This document shows, in pieces, positions 43,715 to 56,200 of a stretch of DNA of 64,000 bases (its first letter is position 1; every line of letters begins with the position of its first letter). Under the pieces are notes generated by a model, which was not told where the DNA came from, made no database searches, and was given only the letters and a program-made list of their open reading frames with translations. Made by a program: the position numbers and the translations under genes. Location of the stretch: positions 5,127,001-5,191,000 of the forward strand of contig OX031063.1 of NCBI GenBank assembly GCA_943736015.1, read 5' to 3'. The DNA comes from Tridacna crocea (Eukaryota; Mollusca; Bivalvia; Cardiida; Cardiidae).

Positions 43715-45675
43715 ATATTATAGAAACATTAGATAGAGATATCACCACTGAGGAAATTAAAAAAGTTATTAGTTCAATGAATAGAAACAAAAGTAGTGAT
43801 GTTGAAGGCAATATTGCCGATTTTTTTATTGATGGTAAAGATTTTATATCTCCATATCTCACTGCTATTTTTAATTTCATTTATAATTCAGGTAATTATG
43901 CGGACGCGTGCTCAAAAGGTTCAATAATTCAATTATTTAAAAAGGGGGATAATAATAACCCAGAATGTTACAGAGGTATTACGCTGGTTAATATAACTGC
44001 AAAAATCTTTTTCATTAGTTTTTAGAAACAGGTTAAACAACTGGTGTGAAAATAATGGTGTATTTTATAAAAATCAGTTTGGATTTCGTAATGGACGTTC
44101 AACAGCAGATGCTGTTTTCATTCTTCATACTATAATACAGAAGATTTTATCAAAAAATAAAAAAAACTTTGGTGTATCTTCATTGACTACAAGAGGGCAT
44201 TTGATACTGTTGAAAGAGACGCTCTGTTTCATAAGTTTATTAAATTGGGTATAAGTTGTAAATTTACAAATATGATAAGATCAATGTATGAAACGGTTCA
44301 GGCATGTGTAAAATTAACGAACAGTACTAATTTATCAGAATTCTTCAATGTTAGCCTCGGTCTGAAACAAGGAGAGCCTTTATCGCCAATATTATTTCTT
44401 CTTTTCATTAACGATATAACTGAAAATTTGGATTTTAACTCATTGAACAATTCTGATTTAGAATTACTATCAAAGTATAGATCTGATTTTATTTGCAGAC
44501 GATATAATTCTTTTTACAACTAGTCAAGAGAGCCTTCAATCGTTAGTCGATACTTTATATCAATACTCATGTAAATGGGGTCTTGAAATAAATATTGAGA
44601 AAACCAAGGTCTGTGTATTTGAAAAAAGAAAATCTTTTAAACAGCAAAATATTTTTATTAATGGAAAAACAGTTGATTTTGTTGACAATTTTACGTACTT
44701 GGGTCTCGTTTTTAATTATACATGTTCCTTCAATTTAGCTGTAAAAACTTTGAATGACAAAGCTCTAAGGGCGTATAGTAATCTTTTGAGAATCTTTGAT
44801 AAAAATCCCCTTGATATTAAGACAAAAATTTCATTGTTCGATTCGATGGTAAAACCAATTTTACTGTATGGTGCAGAGATGTGGGGTATGTACACTTTTA
44901 AAAGCATAGATAATTTACATTTAAGATTTCTAAGAAATTTATTGGGGGTTAAAAAACAAACTCCAATTTGTGCAATCTTTGGGGAATTTGGTAGACTACT
45001 GTCCTCTATGATATGTAAGCAACGTGCATTAAAGCTTTGGTGTAAAGTTATGTCCGAAAATCATTCAAATCTATACGATGCTTATATCGATCAATGTAAT
45101 TATGTGCCTAATACTTGTTGGGCCAAGAGGGTCAATTCAATGATTGGCCATCTTGGTCTAACGAACATTAGACTAAATTTTGATGTAAATGTCAACAATC
45201 TGTAATTTTGAAAACCAGATTGTATGACCAATATGTGCTGAGCTGGAATACGTCAATTAATAATTGCAGTAAGCTTACTTACTATTGTAGATTTAAAAAT
45301 GAATTTAAATATGAAAACTACCTTGACAATATAACAAACAAAAAGTAGTTAAAATTATTTGCAAGTTTTAGGCTTAGTTCCCATAAACTAGAAATTGAAA
45401 CCGGACGATTTAATGGTACACATAGAGATAATAGACATTGTAAAATTTGCTCTACACCAGTTGTTGAGGATGAATTTCACTTTTTGCTTTGCTGTCCGCA
45501 ATACGAGCATGTGAGACGAAAACACATTGGATATATATTAAGGCCGAATACTAATTATTTGTTAAATGCTTTTGCATTGGTATATATTTGTCTTTGTCCA
45601 TATTCTATAATTTTGTAAATGGCAATAGACAATTTTTGTCGATTTTGTCAATATATATATATATATATATATATT
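43715..45675 (+). mobile_element. LINE B, 5'-truncated non-LTR retrotransposon inserted in LINE A
   Basis: The reverse transcriptase is readable across frames: finger region LDRDITTEEIKKVISSMNRN and LFKKGDNNNPECYRGITLVN (43730-44023); QFGFRNGRSTADAVF (about 44080); motif A FIDYKRAFD (44179-44205); motif B GLKQGEPLSPILFLLFINDI (about 44355-44420); motif C FADD (about 44490); thumb FTYLGLVFN; and a C-terminal knuckle CKICSTPVVEDEFHFLLCC (about 45440-45495). At least three frameshifts disable it. It ends in a (TA)n tail at 45650-45675. The endonuclease domain is missing (5' truncation). Confidence 0.85.
45650..45675. repeat. (TA)n microsatellite tail of LINE B
   Basis: About 12 TA units sit exactly at the boundary between LINE B and the resumed LINE A, so this is probably the element's 3' tail. 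Confidence 0.8.
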
Positions 45676-46270
45676 CTGTTTCTAAATTCAAGAATAAAAC
45701 TCTTCCGCGACTTACACCGCTTCCATCCTTTAAGTACAAGGCTACTACTTGTAGGTTCATCGGATTTTAGTTTTGAGAATAATGCTAAGATTTTTCGCTC
45801 TACCCAAGCGTTTATAAGGGAATCTGAAAGGTTTACATAACGTCGTGCAGCTACAACAACTCATGATCTATATATACAACAGTTGTGTGATACATGACCT
45901 GGAGCCACTTGCCCGACAGGCAGTAGGTCTATCCCGAGAACATAACTTTCATCAGTTTTTTTTTTTTTATTTATTTACCTTTTGTTCCTTTTGATTGACT
46001 TGTTTCTTTACCAAATTTTCATTTGTATGCATGTTGTTTCCGTTCATGACCGAAAAGACTCTACATACTAGCCCGAAATTTATTTATTGTATGTTGTTTT
46101 TTTTTTTAAATATTTCTGGTATTATTGAAGACCTTATTCTGTGTACGTTAAACAAAAGTGAATGGCCGAAGCTAAGTTGTGAAAACTTGTGGCCAGACCC
46201 TTTTGCCTTATTTGGATGAATTTGTTATATAGAAAACTATGTATGCAATTGGCAATAAAATATGTTTAAA
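45676..46270 (+). mobile_element. LINE A, right part: ORF end and 3' UTR
   Basis: After the (TA)n of LINE B the frame reads NSRIKLFRDLHRFHPLSTRL then LLVGSSDFSFENNAKIF and ESERFT, stop at 45838-45840. This is how many molluscan LINE ORFs end after the CxC...H...C knuckle, so it continues the fragment at 43586-43714. The 3' UTR has T-rich runs and ends near caataaaatatgttt (about 46250-46267). Confidence 0.6.
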
Positions 46271-46273
46271 CTA

Positions 46274-46493
46274 TTAATTCTTTACCAGGCAAGCCCTGAT
46301 TTTCACGACTCTATAAAGAAAAGCTTTTGAAAATTGTGCGAAAAGGAGAAAATGCTGGTAACCAGCATTTTCTCCTTTTCCCTCAAGGTTTTCTAATTTC
46401 AAATTTCATAAATTGAGACACTTTTGATTTGTCGTCTGGAAATGCTTTCAATATGGACCAGTCTAACATTTTGTCCTTAGGTAAAGAGTTTAT
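46274..46493. repeat. MITE-A copy after LINE A
   Basis: TTAA left, hairpin TGGTAACCA at 46340-46380, right end ggtaaagagttta. Confidence 0.88.
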
Positions 46494-46512
46494 CTATTAC
46501 CAATCTACCGTT

Positions 46513-47893
46513 ATACCCCATTCCACTAGGCCGCGATCTACGGCGCTCTGTGCGCTCATACAGAGCGCCGTAGATCGCCTCAGATGGCTGCCGGATTGGT
46601 GATTATGAGGACACTCCCGCTCAGATAACAACCAGATGACGCTTCGCCGGCGATCAAGTAACGACCATTGAGATCCGATAGTGATTGAACTGTACATGAT
46701 CACTATCACAACCCCTCGCAAGGAGTTGGGACTTTATACGACCTTTTGGAGGACAGGCACTCTTTTATATAGTCCTCCAAAAGCGCGTTCGGAGCGCCAT
46801 CATATCGCCACTTGATCGTAACCATCTTCGCGAGCCAAGGTTACGATCACTACGTGGATCTTACCTTGGCTGATTTCGATATTCCCGCGATACGCCCCCT
46901 ATTGGATGTTGGTTATTATCCCCTATTACATCATATTTCTTATAGCCAATGGAATATCGTTTTACAAACCGCTTACGAATACAATAATTCAACATGAAGC
47001 AATAACCACAAACGTACTTCGACATTCAATGATCAGGTGCTGGAATATAGCCTATAACTTCTGATAATTTATTGGTCACACTGAAACTTTCTGTAAATAT
47101 TGTTCGTCTAGGTTTTTTTCGGTAATAAATCATTACAGATCCTGCACACATCCACGGAGGTATCCGTGTTTACCTCCTATTTTTATCCGAAAGGTCGCGA
47201 CCCTGTTCTATTTTTATCAAAGATGAAATGCTACGAGCGATTTGATACGGTGCAGTTAGAGAGAGCTGCAACCAATAAAAATGCGTATGGGGCAATGTCG
47301 AAAACAAGCTCAATCTGCCAAGGGTAGAGTAGCGTCGTGGATCGTCACCCTTGGCTTGCGAAGATGGATCGCAACGGAGCGCTATCGGATCACATACGAG
47401 CGCGATGACCGGCATACTGGCGAACATTTGCGCTCTTGAGCGATCAGTTAGTGCCCCAGTTACGATGTTAAAGTTCATGTTGCGTTTCGATAGCGATTTA
47501 ACCCTTTACCAAACAGCAAATTTTGGGCCAGACCAAATTGAAAGCATTTTGCAGATGACAAATTAACAGTTGCTAAAAAGATGATTTTCCTATATGAGAG
47601 GGTAGAAAACATTGTGGGAAAAGGAGAAAATGCTGGTTACCAGCATTTTCTCCTTTTCCCACAATGTTTTCAAAAGGCTCTCTATTCCGGACCCGTAAAA
47701 ACCAGGGATTGTTTGGGAAAGGGTTAAGCGATTAAGCAGCGATGTGACGGCGTTCTGAACAGATGGCGTCGGATTTTTGTGCAAGAGAGTAGACTGATGG
47801 CGATCTTGGCGATCCGCTAAAGATCTGATAGCGTTCTTGGCGTTCTTGGCGTTCTGCATGGCGATCTACAGCGGTCTAGTGGAATGGGAGTAT
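46513..47893. mobile_element. Element W: 1.38-kb TIR element rich in CGATC motifs
   Basis: The ends match as inverted repeats: ATACCCCATTCCACTAGGCC at left, and at right the reverse complement of ggtctagtggaatgggagtat, with small indels. Subterminal sequence is full of GGCGATC/GATCGCC-like motifs, and a strong hairpin (gatctacggcgctctg with its complement) sits at 46532-46578. A MITE-A copy lies inside (47498-47727). No transposase was recognised. Confidence 0.6.
47498..47727. repeat. MITE-A copy nested in element W
   Basis: It is complete and TTAA-flanked, with a perfect hairpin (gtgggaaaaggagaaaatgc, TGGTTACCA, mirror). One of the best preserved copies. Confidence 0.9.
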
Positions 47894-48040
47894 TATCTCT
47901 TTACCGAACGACATCATTTTAGACATTTCAAAATTGGAATTTTTTTAAGACGACAAACAAAATCAAAAGTGAAAAACTGTCTTTGTAAGGGTAAAGTATT
48001 TTGTGGAATAGAGAAAGAAATACTGGTTACCTACGGAATA
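47894..48040. repeat. MITE-A truncated copy next to element W
   Basis: ctctttaccgaacgacatca to ggaatagagaaagaaatact, then the hairpin fails. It begins where element W ends. Confidence 0.65.
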
Positions 48041-48321
48041 CCGTAAAGGCCATTCCCTATTGATTTTTTTTATTTTAAACGCGATCCTCAATAGTACGAC
48101 GGTAATAACGTCAAATCACGATACTACGATGGTGATAACGCGATAGTGCGATCATAATAGTGAGATAAAATATCGTTTTTTTAATCATTGTACTATAGCG
48201 TTATCGTTATCGTTATCGTTCAGCTAAATAAGTGAAATAAAACTGTGAAGTAAAGCAAAATTGTAAAAACTTAAATTTCGCTACTTCGAACGCATTTTTT
48301 GGACAAAAATATCTTCTTTAT

Positions 48322-48387
48322 CGAACAGTGTAGATCAAAGATCAGACTGCACGTTCTATGCAGTCTGATCTTGATCTACACTGTCCG
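48322..48387. repeat. G palindrome
   Basis: cgaacagtgtagatcaaaga with a full mirror ending tacactgtccg. Confidence 0.85.
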
Positions 48388-48638
48388 CAAAAGGTTCTTA
48401 AATCACGCCTTGCAGCCTAAGAGGCGTAATTTTCTTCAATTTTACTCTATTATGCATTGCATACAACGGTGCTAATGGCTTAACACTTGAAATGTTTTGT
48501 ACTATTAAAGTATCTAGTTTTGCTTTGTAATCATTGATTAAAATTATGCATGCATATCTAATTTGATAATGACTTAAGATTTTTGCCAATAAAGCAAGTC
48601 TGGTCTATTATCCATTTGTTCGACCATAAATGTTTTAC

Positions 48639-48892
48639 TAAACTTTTTACTCCTTCGCAATGAAAAAAAAAAACGTTTTTTTTTTTTTCAAACATTGGAC
48701 GAAGTCATTATGAAAGCATTGTGGAAAAAGGAGAAAATGCAGGTAACCCGCATTTTCTCCCTTTCCCACAAGGTTTTCTACCCGTTCAAAGACAAATATC
48801 ATACTATAAACCACGTTTAAATTATCGTCTGCAAATGCTTTAAATTTGGACGAGTGAAAAACTTTGTTTTTTGGTAAAGAGTTTAAAAGCGC
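48639..48892. repeat. MITE-A copy in the 5' flank of the TM-protein gene
   Basis: The hairpin is gaaaatgcaggtaacccgca with mirror. The left arm is disrupted by an A-run/T-run. It is orthologous to 36379-36583. Confidence 0.8.
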
Positions 48893-49151
48893 AAATTTGC
48901 TGCAGAAAACTTTGAGGCATAACTTCGTAAAGTCTAGAATTTCACTATAAGCAAACGTAAAGTACATGATGTACATGTATGCCTGTGTAGGATTAACTCA
49001 AAAGGATAAAAGGATCGTTACCCTCAATTTCTCCTTTTGCTACAGTAATTTCAGAAGTCCGGTATACTGCAGGGTAAAAACGTTGAATGCAAAAAGAAAA
49101 GGATTGGAAACTTAACCCGTCGGCTGCTAAGCTCGACTCACTGACCTTTTG

Positions 49152-49215
49152 CGGACAGCGTAGATCAAGATCAGACTGCACAGAACGTGCAGTCTGATCT
49201 TGAATCTACTCTGCC
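49152..49215. repeat. G palindrome, private to the right copy of the segmental duplication
   Basis: cggacagcgtagatcaagat with mirror. The block ~49120-49322 including it is missing from the left copy. Confidence 0.8.
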
Positions 49216-49402
49216 CTCTAAGGAGATATTATTCCCCGAAACGTACATTTGAAATAGCAATATTCACGTTTTAAATAATCGAAATGAAAACTTTATCTTT
49301 AGTGATTTAGCAGTATAAGGGTTTAGTCGGCGAGCAGTGGTAATACAATGGAACGGCACGCGTATCTGCTTAGTTACAATGTGTTTGTACGTTGCAATTG
49401 TT

Positions 49403-49520
49403 CCTTATTCACCAACCATTCTACCTCGCCCCCATTTATTCCAGATTTGGAAAATAACACAATTTCTGATTGGTTAAACACCACGGAACGGCCAATCAGG
49501 CATAGCGTTACTTTGACATA
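49403..49520 (+). promoter_or_regulatory. Putative promoter region with paired CCAAT boxes, derived from MITE family E
   Basis: About 140-250 bases before the ATG, the sequence reads ttattcaccaaccattct, then tttattccag, then acacaatttctgattggtt and aacggccaatcaggc. This is the order found in the stand-alone family E elements (35870, 53403, 56025). ATTGG and CCAAT are arranged as an inverted pair, as NF-Y sites often are. That it works as a promoter is inference from position and from conservation in the duplicated copy at 36975-37090. Confidence 0.4.
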
Positions 49521-49655
49521 TAGCATGGAAACCTTACTTGAACATTTGACGGAGAATACAACGGATCGCATTTTAAACGTGTAAGATACATTTTAGAGCA
49601 CAGACGAAAAATACTGATAAAAACAAAAGCATTGTCTATTTTACCCTAGCAAAAA

Positions 49656-50273
49656 ATGGGACGTAAACGCATATTGCTGATTTTTGAGAATTCACTTGCT
49701 TTAGAAGAGCAAAAATTCAAGGAGGTGCCGGAAATTTTAGAAAAAATTACGGACAGTGAAAAATTTGAAATCAACGCCTACTCGTTTTCGGACTTTACCG
49801 ACTGTGACGCAGTCAAGTTCTGGAAAGCGGTAATTATTTGCCCAGATGCCACCAACTTTTCAGAGAAAGTGGAGAAAATAACCAGCAAATTTGACCCGGA
49901 ATATGCCGGGAAGTACACGATTTTACTTGAAAGTGATGCAAAGCCGGAAACCACATTGCCTGTAATACACACAAGTAGTTACATGGCCGACCTGGCATCT
50001 TGGTGGCCCCACTTGCTTTGGTTCCTGTTTCCAAGGCAACAGCCAGAAGTTCGAAATACGTGCTTATTTTTGTTTGACATCCAAACCGACTCTAAAGACC
50101 ACGACTGGTACAAGATGGTCAGCAGTGTCTTAACGACTTTCGACTTAAAGTGTCTCTGGATCGGTGACCTTACTGACGAGGCGGTCCCCATCGATTTAGA
50201 GGTCATCCTGTGTCAAAATGGCGGCTCGCAAATGTTGGAAACTGGCGAGATACACTTGCTTAGAAATGTCAAG
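49656..50273 (+). CDS. Exon 1 of the unrecognised TM protein (206 codons)
   Basis: The exon runs from ATG (MGRKRILLIFENS) to AAG|gtatga and encodes most of the alpha/beta region. The ATG is chosen because the frame is closed upstream, because the degenerate paralogue at ~37264 aligns around the same ATG, and because homology between the two flanks continues upstream as untranslated sequence. Codon use is clearly less AT-rich than the surrounding repeats. Confidence 0.75.
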
Positions 50274-53200
50274 GTATGACGGTTAAGTATCACTCATGCT
50301 CCTTGAAAAAGGCGTTCAATACATCTGAGCCATGCTCTGACAAAAGGGGACTTAATGCATCTCCGTGACACAATCATACCTACTCAGTCATCATATAGCC
50401 TGCAACACGCGAAAAAGGGACATTCAGACATTTGCGTAAAGTTTCGTCTCGGATCAGCCTGCGCAGTCCGCGCAGGCTAATCCTAGATGACACTTTCCGT
50501 TTTAATTCAATATTCTGTTTTGTGCATGTCTACTGAAGGACAAAATCTAATGTAGTCGTAAAGTGCGGACTGCACAGGATGATCCGAGACGACACTTTAC
50601 GCAGATGTCCGAATGCACCCTTTTCGCGTGTTGCAGGCCATATGATCATGGATTCACAAACTCCATTTTCTATACAAACAGTCTGAATCACGAGGCATAC
50701 TGGTTTTCGAACATGCGGAAAATTGTCCAAATAAGAAAAGTATCGACTCAGGTCAGCCTGCGCAGACTGCGCAGGCTGACCTGAGTCGATACTTTTTCAC
50801 AGATGCAAATGATAAGCCCGTTTTTCACAGAGCATGTCTCACCTGCAAAAAGTTTCGACATGTGTCAGCCTGTGCGGTCCATGAAGCTTTGAATGTGTCG
50901 AAACCTTTTAATAGTTTGTAAATTTTCTGCTCGTCAGTTCATTCAGTCCTAATCCTTTTAAATCTCAGACCAGGCAAAACGATTTTGTTTGCACGAATGA
51001 TGTTTGAGCTATGTCTGTAAAAGCAGCCTTTTTGATATGCCACACAGGCTTTTAAGAGGACCTGAGGTATCATTTTTCTTTCGCTTAGTCTTCTTTCATA
51101 AGAAGTGACAAAAATATCAGTAAAACATTTGAAAATTATGAATTTTTTAACAAAAGATCTCGGAATATAAATTTCTTAATTTCCATGTTAAAATGGCTTA
51201 TCAGCATTTAAAATCCAACAAACAAGAAAAGTATTGAGTCATTTTGTCTAGGAATTTTGGAAGCTGACGGTATTCTAAGCACAAAGACTGAGTGTTCAGC
51301 AAAATAAAAGATTTCAATTTCGTTGTTTGTGTAATCCTTTAAGTCTATTGAGCCGTGTTTATTAACTATATAATTTAATGATTGGAAGGGTCTTAAGAAA
51401 CTCAAACATTTGATTTAAAAATAAAGAAAATGAATGTAGTTCGAATTATTTCCGAGGGTGTATGATGTCTATAATATCAAATTATAAGGAATGAAGAGAA
51501 TTTTATTTTTTCCATGAAAACCATAGTCTTCATTCCTTAACCCTTTACTCCATAGATACTCATTTCTACGCATTGCTTGTAGGAAGCTTTGGAAAACATT
51601 GTGAGAAAAGGTGAAATTGCTCGTGACGAGCAATTTCACATTTTGTCACAATGTTTTCTATGCTATCAAAAGGTGTCATATACAGAAAAAATTGCTTTTA
51701 TCACATGACCTGTCTTTTTTCAATGTAATATAGGGCCATTACGATTTTTCTTATCTTACACACGCTGCAGAAATGGTTTTGCGGCCAGCATTTTCTCCTT
51801 TTCCCACAATGTTTCTACCCTATCAAGAAATCTTCAACCATTTGAGCCTTATTGAAATTATTGTCTGCAAATGCTCTCAATTTGAACAAGCTAGATCTTT
51901 TTTGTCTGGTAAAGGGTTAATTCCCGAGCTTGGCAAAGTCTCTCTGAGGCTAAATTTAGCGACTTTGCGACAACATTCTTTCATGTCTCGACATGTCAAT
52001 ACAACTCGGCCGCAGCGCGCGTAAGTATAATGCATTTTCGTTTTCAGAGACGAATACACACGCCAAAGTAAAGTTAATTGGTTATTACCGGGGAGATCGA
52101 CTTTGATACATAAATACCTGTCCCTGGAGTTATACGCTCTCTTCGATTTATTTACCTTGTTGTGGCGCCGCATGACCGGCGGCACTTTATTTTTATTCGC
52201 TTTTGAAAAGTGGCTGTGGAGGTAGCCATATTGTTTACTATTTGTAAAAATACGGTACTTTCATTACCAGATCGAGCCCGTGCCAACTTTGATTTTCTTT
52301 TTGGGCTGATTCTTTTTTTTTTTTCTTTAAACTTGCAAAATACCGTACTTTCATTGCAAGATCGATAAAAACCAGATCGTATCCCAGATGGCCCAGTGGT
52401 TAAATGTTTACATGTAGTATCACCTTGTGGACTTCTAGAAAGATTGTTCAATTGATGATGCCCTTGGCGTAAAAAATAACCATCTGTAATATGCCCAATT
52501 TCATAAACAACTGACTTTCGGCTTCATTGATGTTAAGCATCAATATTTTCTTGTATTTTAATTTAATTTTCGTGGCCACAGGTTGAAAATATCGGCGATA
52601 CCCGCAAAAGGCCTGAAGTTAGTTATAGAATAGTGCAAGATACAGGACGAGACCATTTCTTATTTGGAGTGCAACACGCGTAAAGGTGCATTCGGACATT
52701 TGCGTAAAGTGTCCGCACAGGCTAATCCGAAACGACACTTTCCGATTTTATGTGATTTTCTGTTTTACGCAAGTCTACTGTAGCACAAAATCTAATGTAG
52801 TCGTAAAGTGCCGTCTCGGATTAGCCTGCGCGGACTGCGCAGGCTAATCCGGGACGACACTTTACGCAAATGTCCGAATGCACCTTTTCGCGTGTTGCAC
52901 TCCATTTACACCAGGGCCCCGATTCACTGACAAGTCTTCTCTGAGAGATTTCCACTGCCGCTCTGAATTTAAACAGGGATCACGTGCGTAGAATGCTTTT
53001 TGCAACAAAGGAGGAGAAATGGGCCAAAGGAACAAGTGCCAAAAAGGAAATCAAAGTACTGAAGTATCGGAAAAATATGACCTGGCTACACTAAGATTAT
53101 CGTAAAGATAAAATTTACAGGAAACTTTGATTTATCGCCATAGTTTTCTCTCTAAAATTATCCTGATAGTTTTCATCTGTCTCGTGGCAGATTAATGCCA

Positions 53201-56200
53201 CTGCGATAAATCAAAATTTCCCGGACATCTTATCCAGATAAAATGTAAAGATAAAATTTACAGGAAACTTTGATTTATCGCAATAGTTCTTTCTAAAATT
53301 GTCATGATAGTTTTCATGTATCTCGTTGCAGATTAATGCCAGTAGTCACGTAAAAACTTACGCAAATTTTGTTCATAACTACCTAAGTGAAATGGGGGCC
53401 CTGGGCCCATATTCACCAAACATTCTTGAGAATATTCTTAGTCTTATTCTCCAAGACTTTTTTCGTTTGTAAGTAACACAACTTCTGATTGGCTAAACCG
53501 AATGGTTTAGCCAATCAGAAGTTGTGTTGCTTACAAATGTAGAAAATTCTGGAGAATAAGACAGAGAACGTTCTAAATAATGGTTGGTGAATACGGGCCC
53601 AGGTTGTATAACCTGTTCAATGTATTGCACCGCCACGCGGGACCATGGCTTAACGTCTCATCCGAAACACTATTAGTAATTTTAGATGACCTGCATTGGG
53701 GATCGAGCCGACACCCTCAAGTGGTCTGAGATTTGGTGTTCACAAGTCTAATGAAATAAAGGCTATGTGGGCCAGTCCCATGCTCGATCTTAATGACCAT
53801 GCAACACAGAATGAAATTTTTATGATAGTTGATAAATACACATATACACAAATATTATTATAGGATCTGACATGAGTGGGCTTTTGAGATAAGATTTTAT
53901 TAAACGAGTCTAGAGAAATGTAAATGCTCGCTTAATAACATATCTCAAACGTCCACGAATGTCATATTCTTTTTAACAAATAACGACATTTCACAAAATA
54001 TTATATCAAATGATGTAAAACATTCATAAATGCATCCGCGTTAATATCCATAAGACCCATCACTTCTATGTAATACGTACAAAATGACGTCAAAAATGAC
54101 GTCACACAAATGTGATATTAAACGTGTTTAAGATAAGAACATTCGTAATGGGTATATTGCACTGAAAACAAGGCAGATTATGTGATATAATACTTTTGAA
54201 CATTTTTAACGGACCAGATATTCCTTTGATGTCTATCTTGAAAGTATTGGTTGATACTTTTGTTATTTTCCAGGAAAAGGAGGCTATTATTATCTCCTTT
54301 TGTAATAAGAATATAGTGGTTTTAGATTTATAGATAATAATTGTAGAAAGGAAATAAAGGAACAAGTAGCTCGGTGAAAGTAGTACAACGATACTCATTT
54401 GTAATCATAGCAAATTTTAGGGGTAATATGTATAGTGGAATTAGCTGTTTTCTATTACGGGTTCACTACCTTTAGCCGTTACCAGTATGAGACTGTATTG
54501 GCCAATCAAACTTTGTCGCTGGTAATGGTAATTTGTCATTTCATTGGTCATTTTTCATCATCGCAGAAATATAGTACAATAACGTAGACGTCTAGTGAAG
54601 TCCCTGTTGCAGAAAATAGACGCTCGGTATGGGAGCGACGTTTTTTAGCACACAGGGTCCAGAGCTCCAGATCTATACCAGCGATTGATGGTATTCTAAA
54701 TTGATTATTTGTCTTCTAAACCCTATGTTGTGCGTGATCATTAGAATAGTCTCGATGAGACGATTCTAATGAGTACCCATAACATAGGGAGTACTGGAGA
54801 ATAATTAACATTTTCAATTTTTTGAAATCGAAATCACTCCCTCTATCTGGCGCTCTGCAGGGTTATTTGTCTCATAATTATGCAATCATGGTACATGTAT
54901 CTGTGTGATTTCTTTCTAGACAATTGTTTTTACGGATGACAAGAACTCGAGCGGTTACAAACTACTCAAGAAAAAGCTGAGGAAGAAATATGGTATCCAG
55001 TCGGACACCCCAACAGAGTTGGACTACCTGGGATGGTCAATATTGTTGCGAGAACTGAAACTAAGTAAGCCCTTAGTACGATATATGTTATTTGAAGTTT
55101 TGTTGAATACATTAATTTTTTTTAATAAGGACGTGTATTATAATGGAGTCTCAATTTTCGTACAAGGTAGGTTATTTTAAAGTAAACTGAATAATGGTTT
55201 TCTTTTCATTGTACATGTATATTGAAACCTGATAGGTCACTCAAGTAGTATAAGCGTCTGTTAGGACCCAAACAAAGATGAAGTCCTGGACGCCATCTTG
55301 ATGCAATTTCAGTAATCCCATTAAATATAAAGCTATATCAAGTAGCAGACGGACATTTCGAATACATTTATTTTTCGGTTGATCTATGTTTTCGACATAA
55401 CGGTTTTCGTACTTTTAGAATTATTGATCAGAAAACACAGTCGACTAGGAAGAAGTCCGTTGACATCCTGGCTCTCGGCCATATATAGAATGCATAAAAA
55501 CAGTCTATATGGCCTGCAACACGCAAAAAGGAGCACTCGGACATTTGTGTAAAGTGTCGTCTTTGATCAGTCTGCAGAATCCGGGCAAACTAATCCGAGA
55601 CGGCACTTTACGAATATATTAAATTTTGTGCTACAAGAGTCTTGCACAAAACAGAAAATTACATTAAAACGAAAAGTGTCGTCTTGGATTAGCAAGCGCG
55701 GACTACGCAGGTTCATCCGAGACGACACTTTACGCAAATATCCAAATGCCGCTTTTCGCGTGCTGCAGGCCATATAGTAACATCCTTTTATGTAACTGAT
55801 TTAATCCAATCGCTATCAGCATCATCATCAGCAGCATTTTAACGAGCAATTTCTCTTTCTGTCGAAATACTCATTAAAGTGGTCAGCAACAGGATTGAAA
55901 AAAAGTTCTGTTAATGATAACGTGGTTATAAAACTAATCAGTATTAGAGCCATGCTTTGTTTAAAGCCTCTGTAAAATGTATCGACTCAGGTCAGCTATA
56001 ACAGTTCACGCAGGCTGACCTGAGGGTCCGTATTTACGCACGTTTTTTGTCTAATTCTTCAAGATTTCCTGATTGTGAAAGTAACATAACTTCTGATTGG
56101 CTAAACCAAATGGTTTAGCCAATCAGAAATTCTGTTACTTTCACACTGACGAAATTCTAAAGAATAAGACTAAAAGCGTTCTTAGAATGGTTGGTGAATA

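Larger units (their letters stand above)
48639..49655 (+). repeat. Segmental duplication, right copy (5' flank of the TM-protein gene)
   Basis: This is the partner of 36379-37263. It contains the 5' flank of the intact gene: a shared MITE-A copy, then the private G insertion at about 49120-49322, then the promoter-proximal block with two inverted CCAAT boxes (49460-49500), and the start codon at 49656. Confidence 0.65.
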
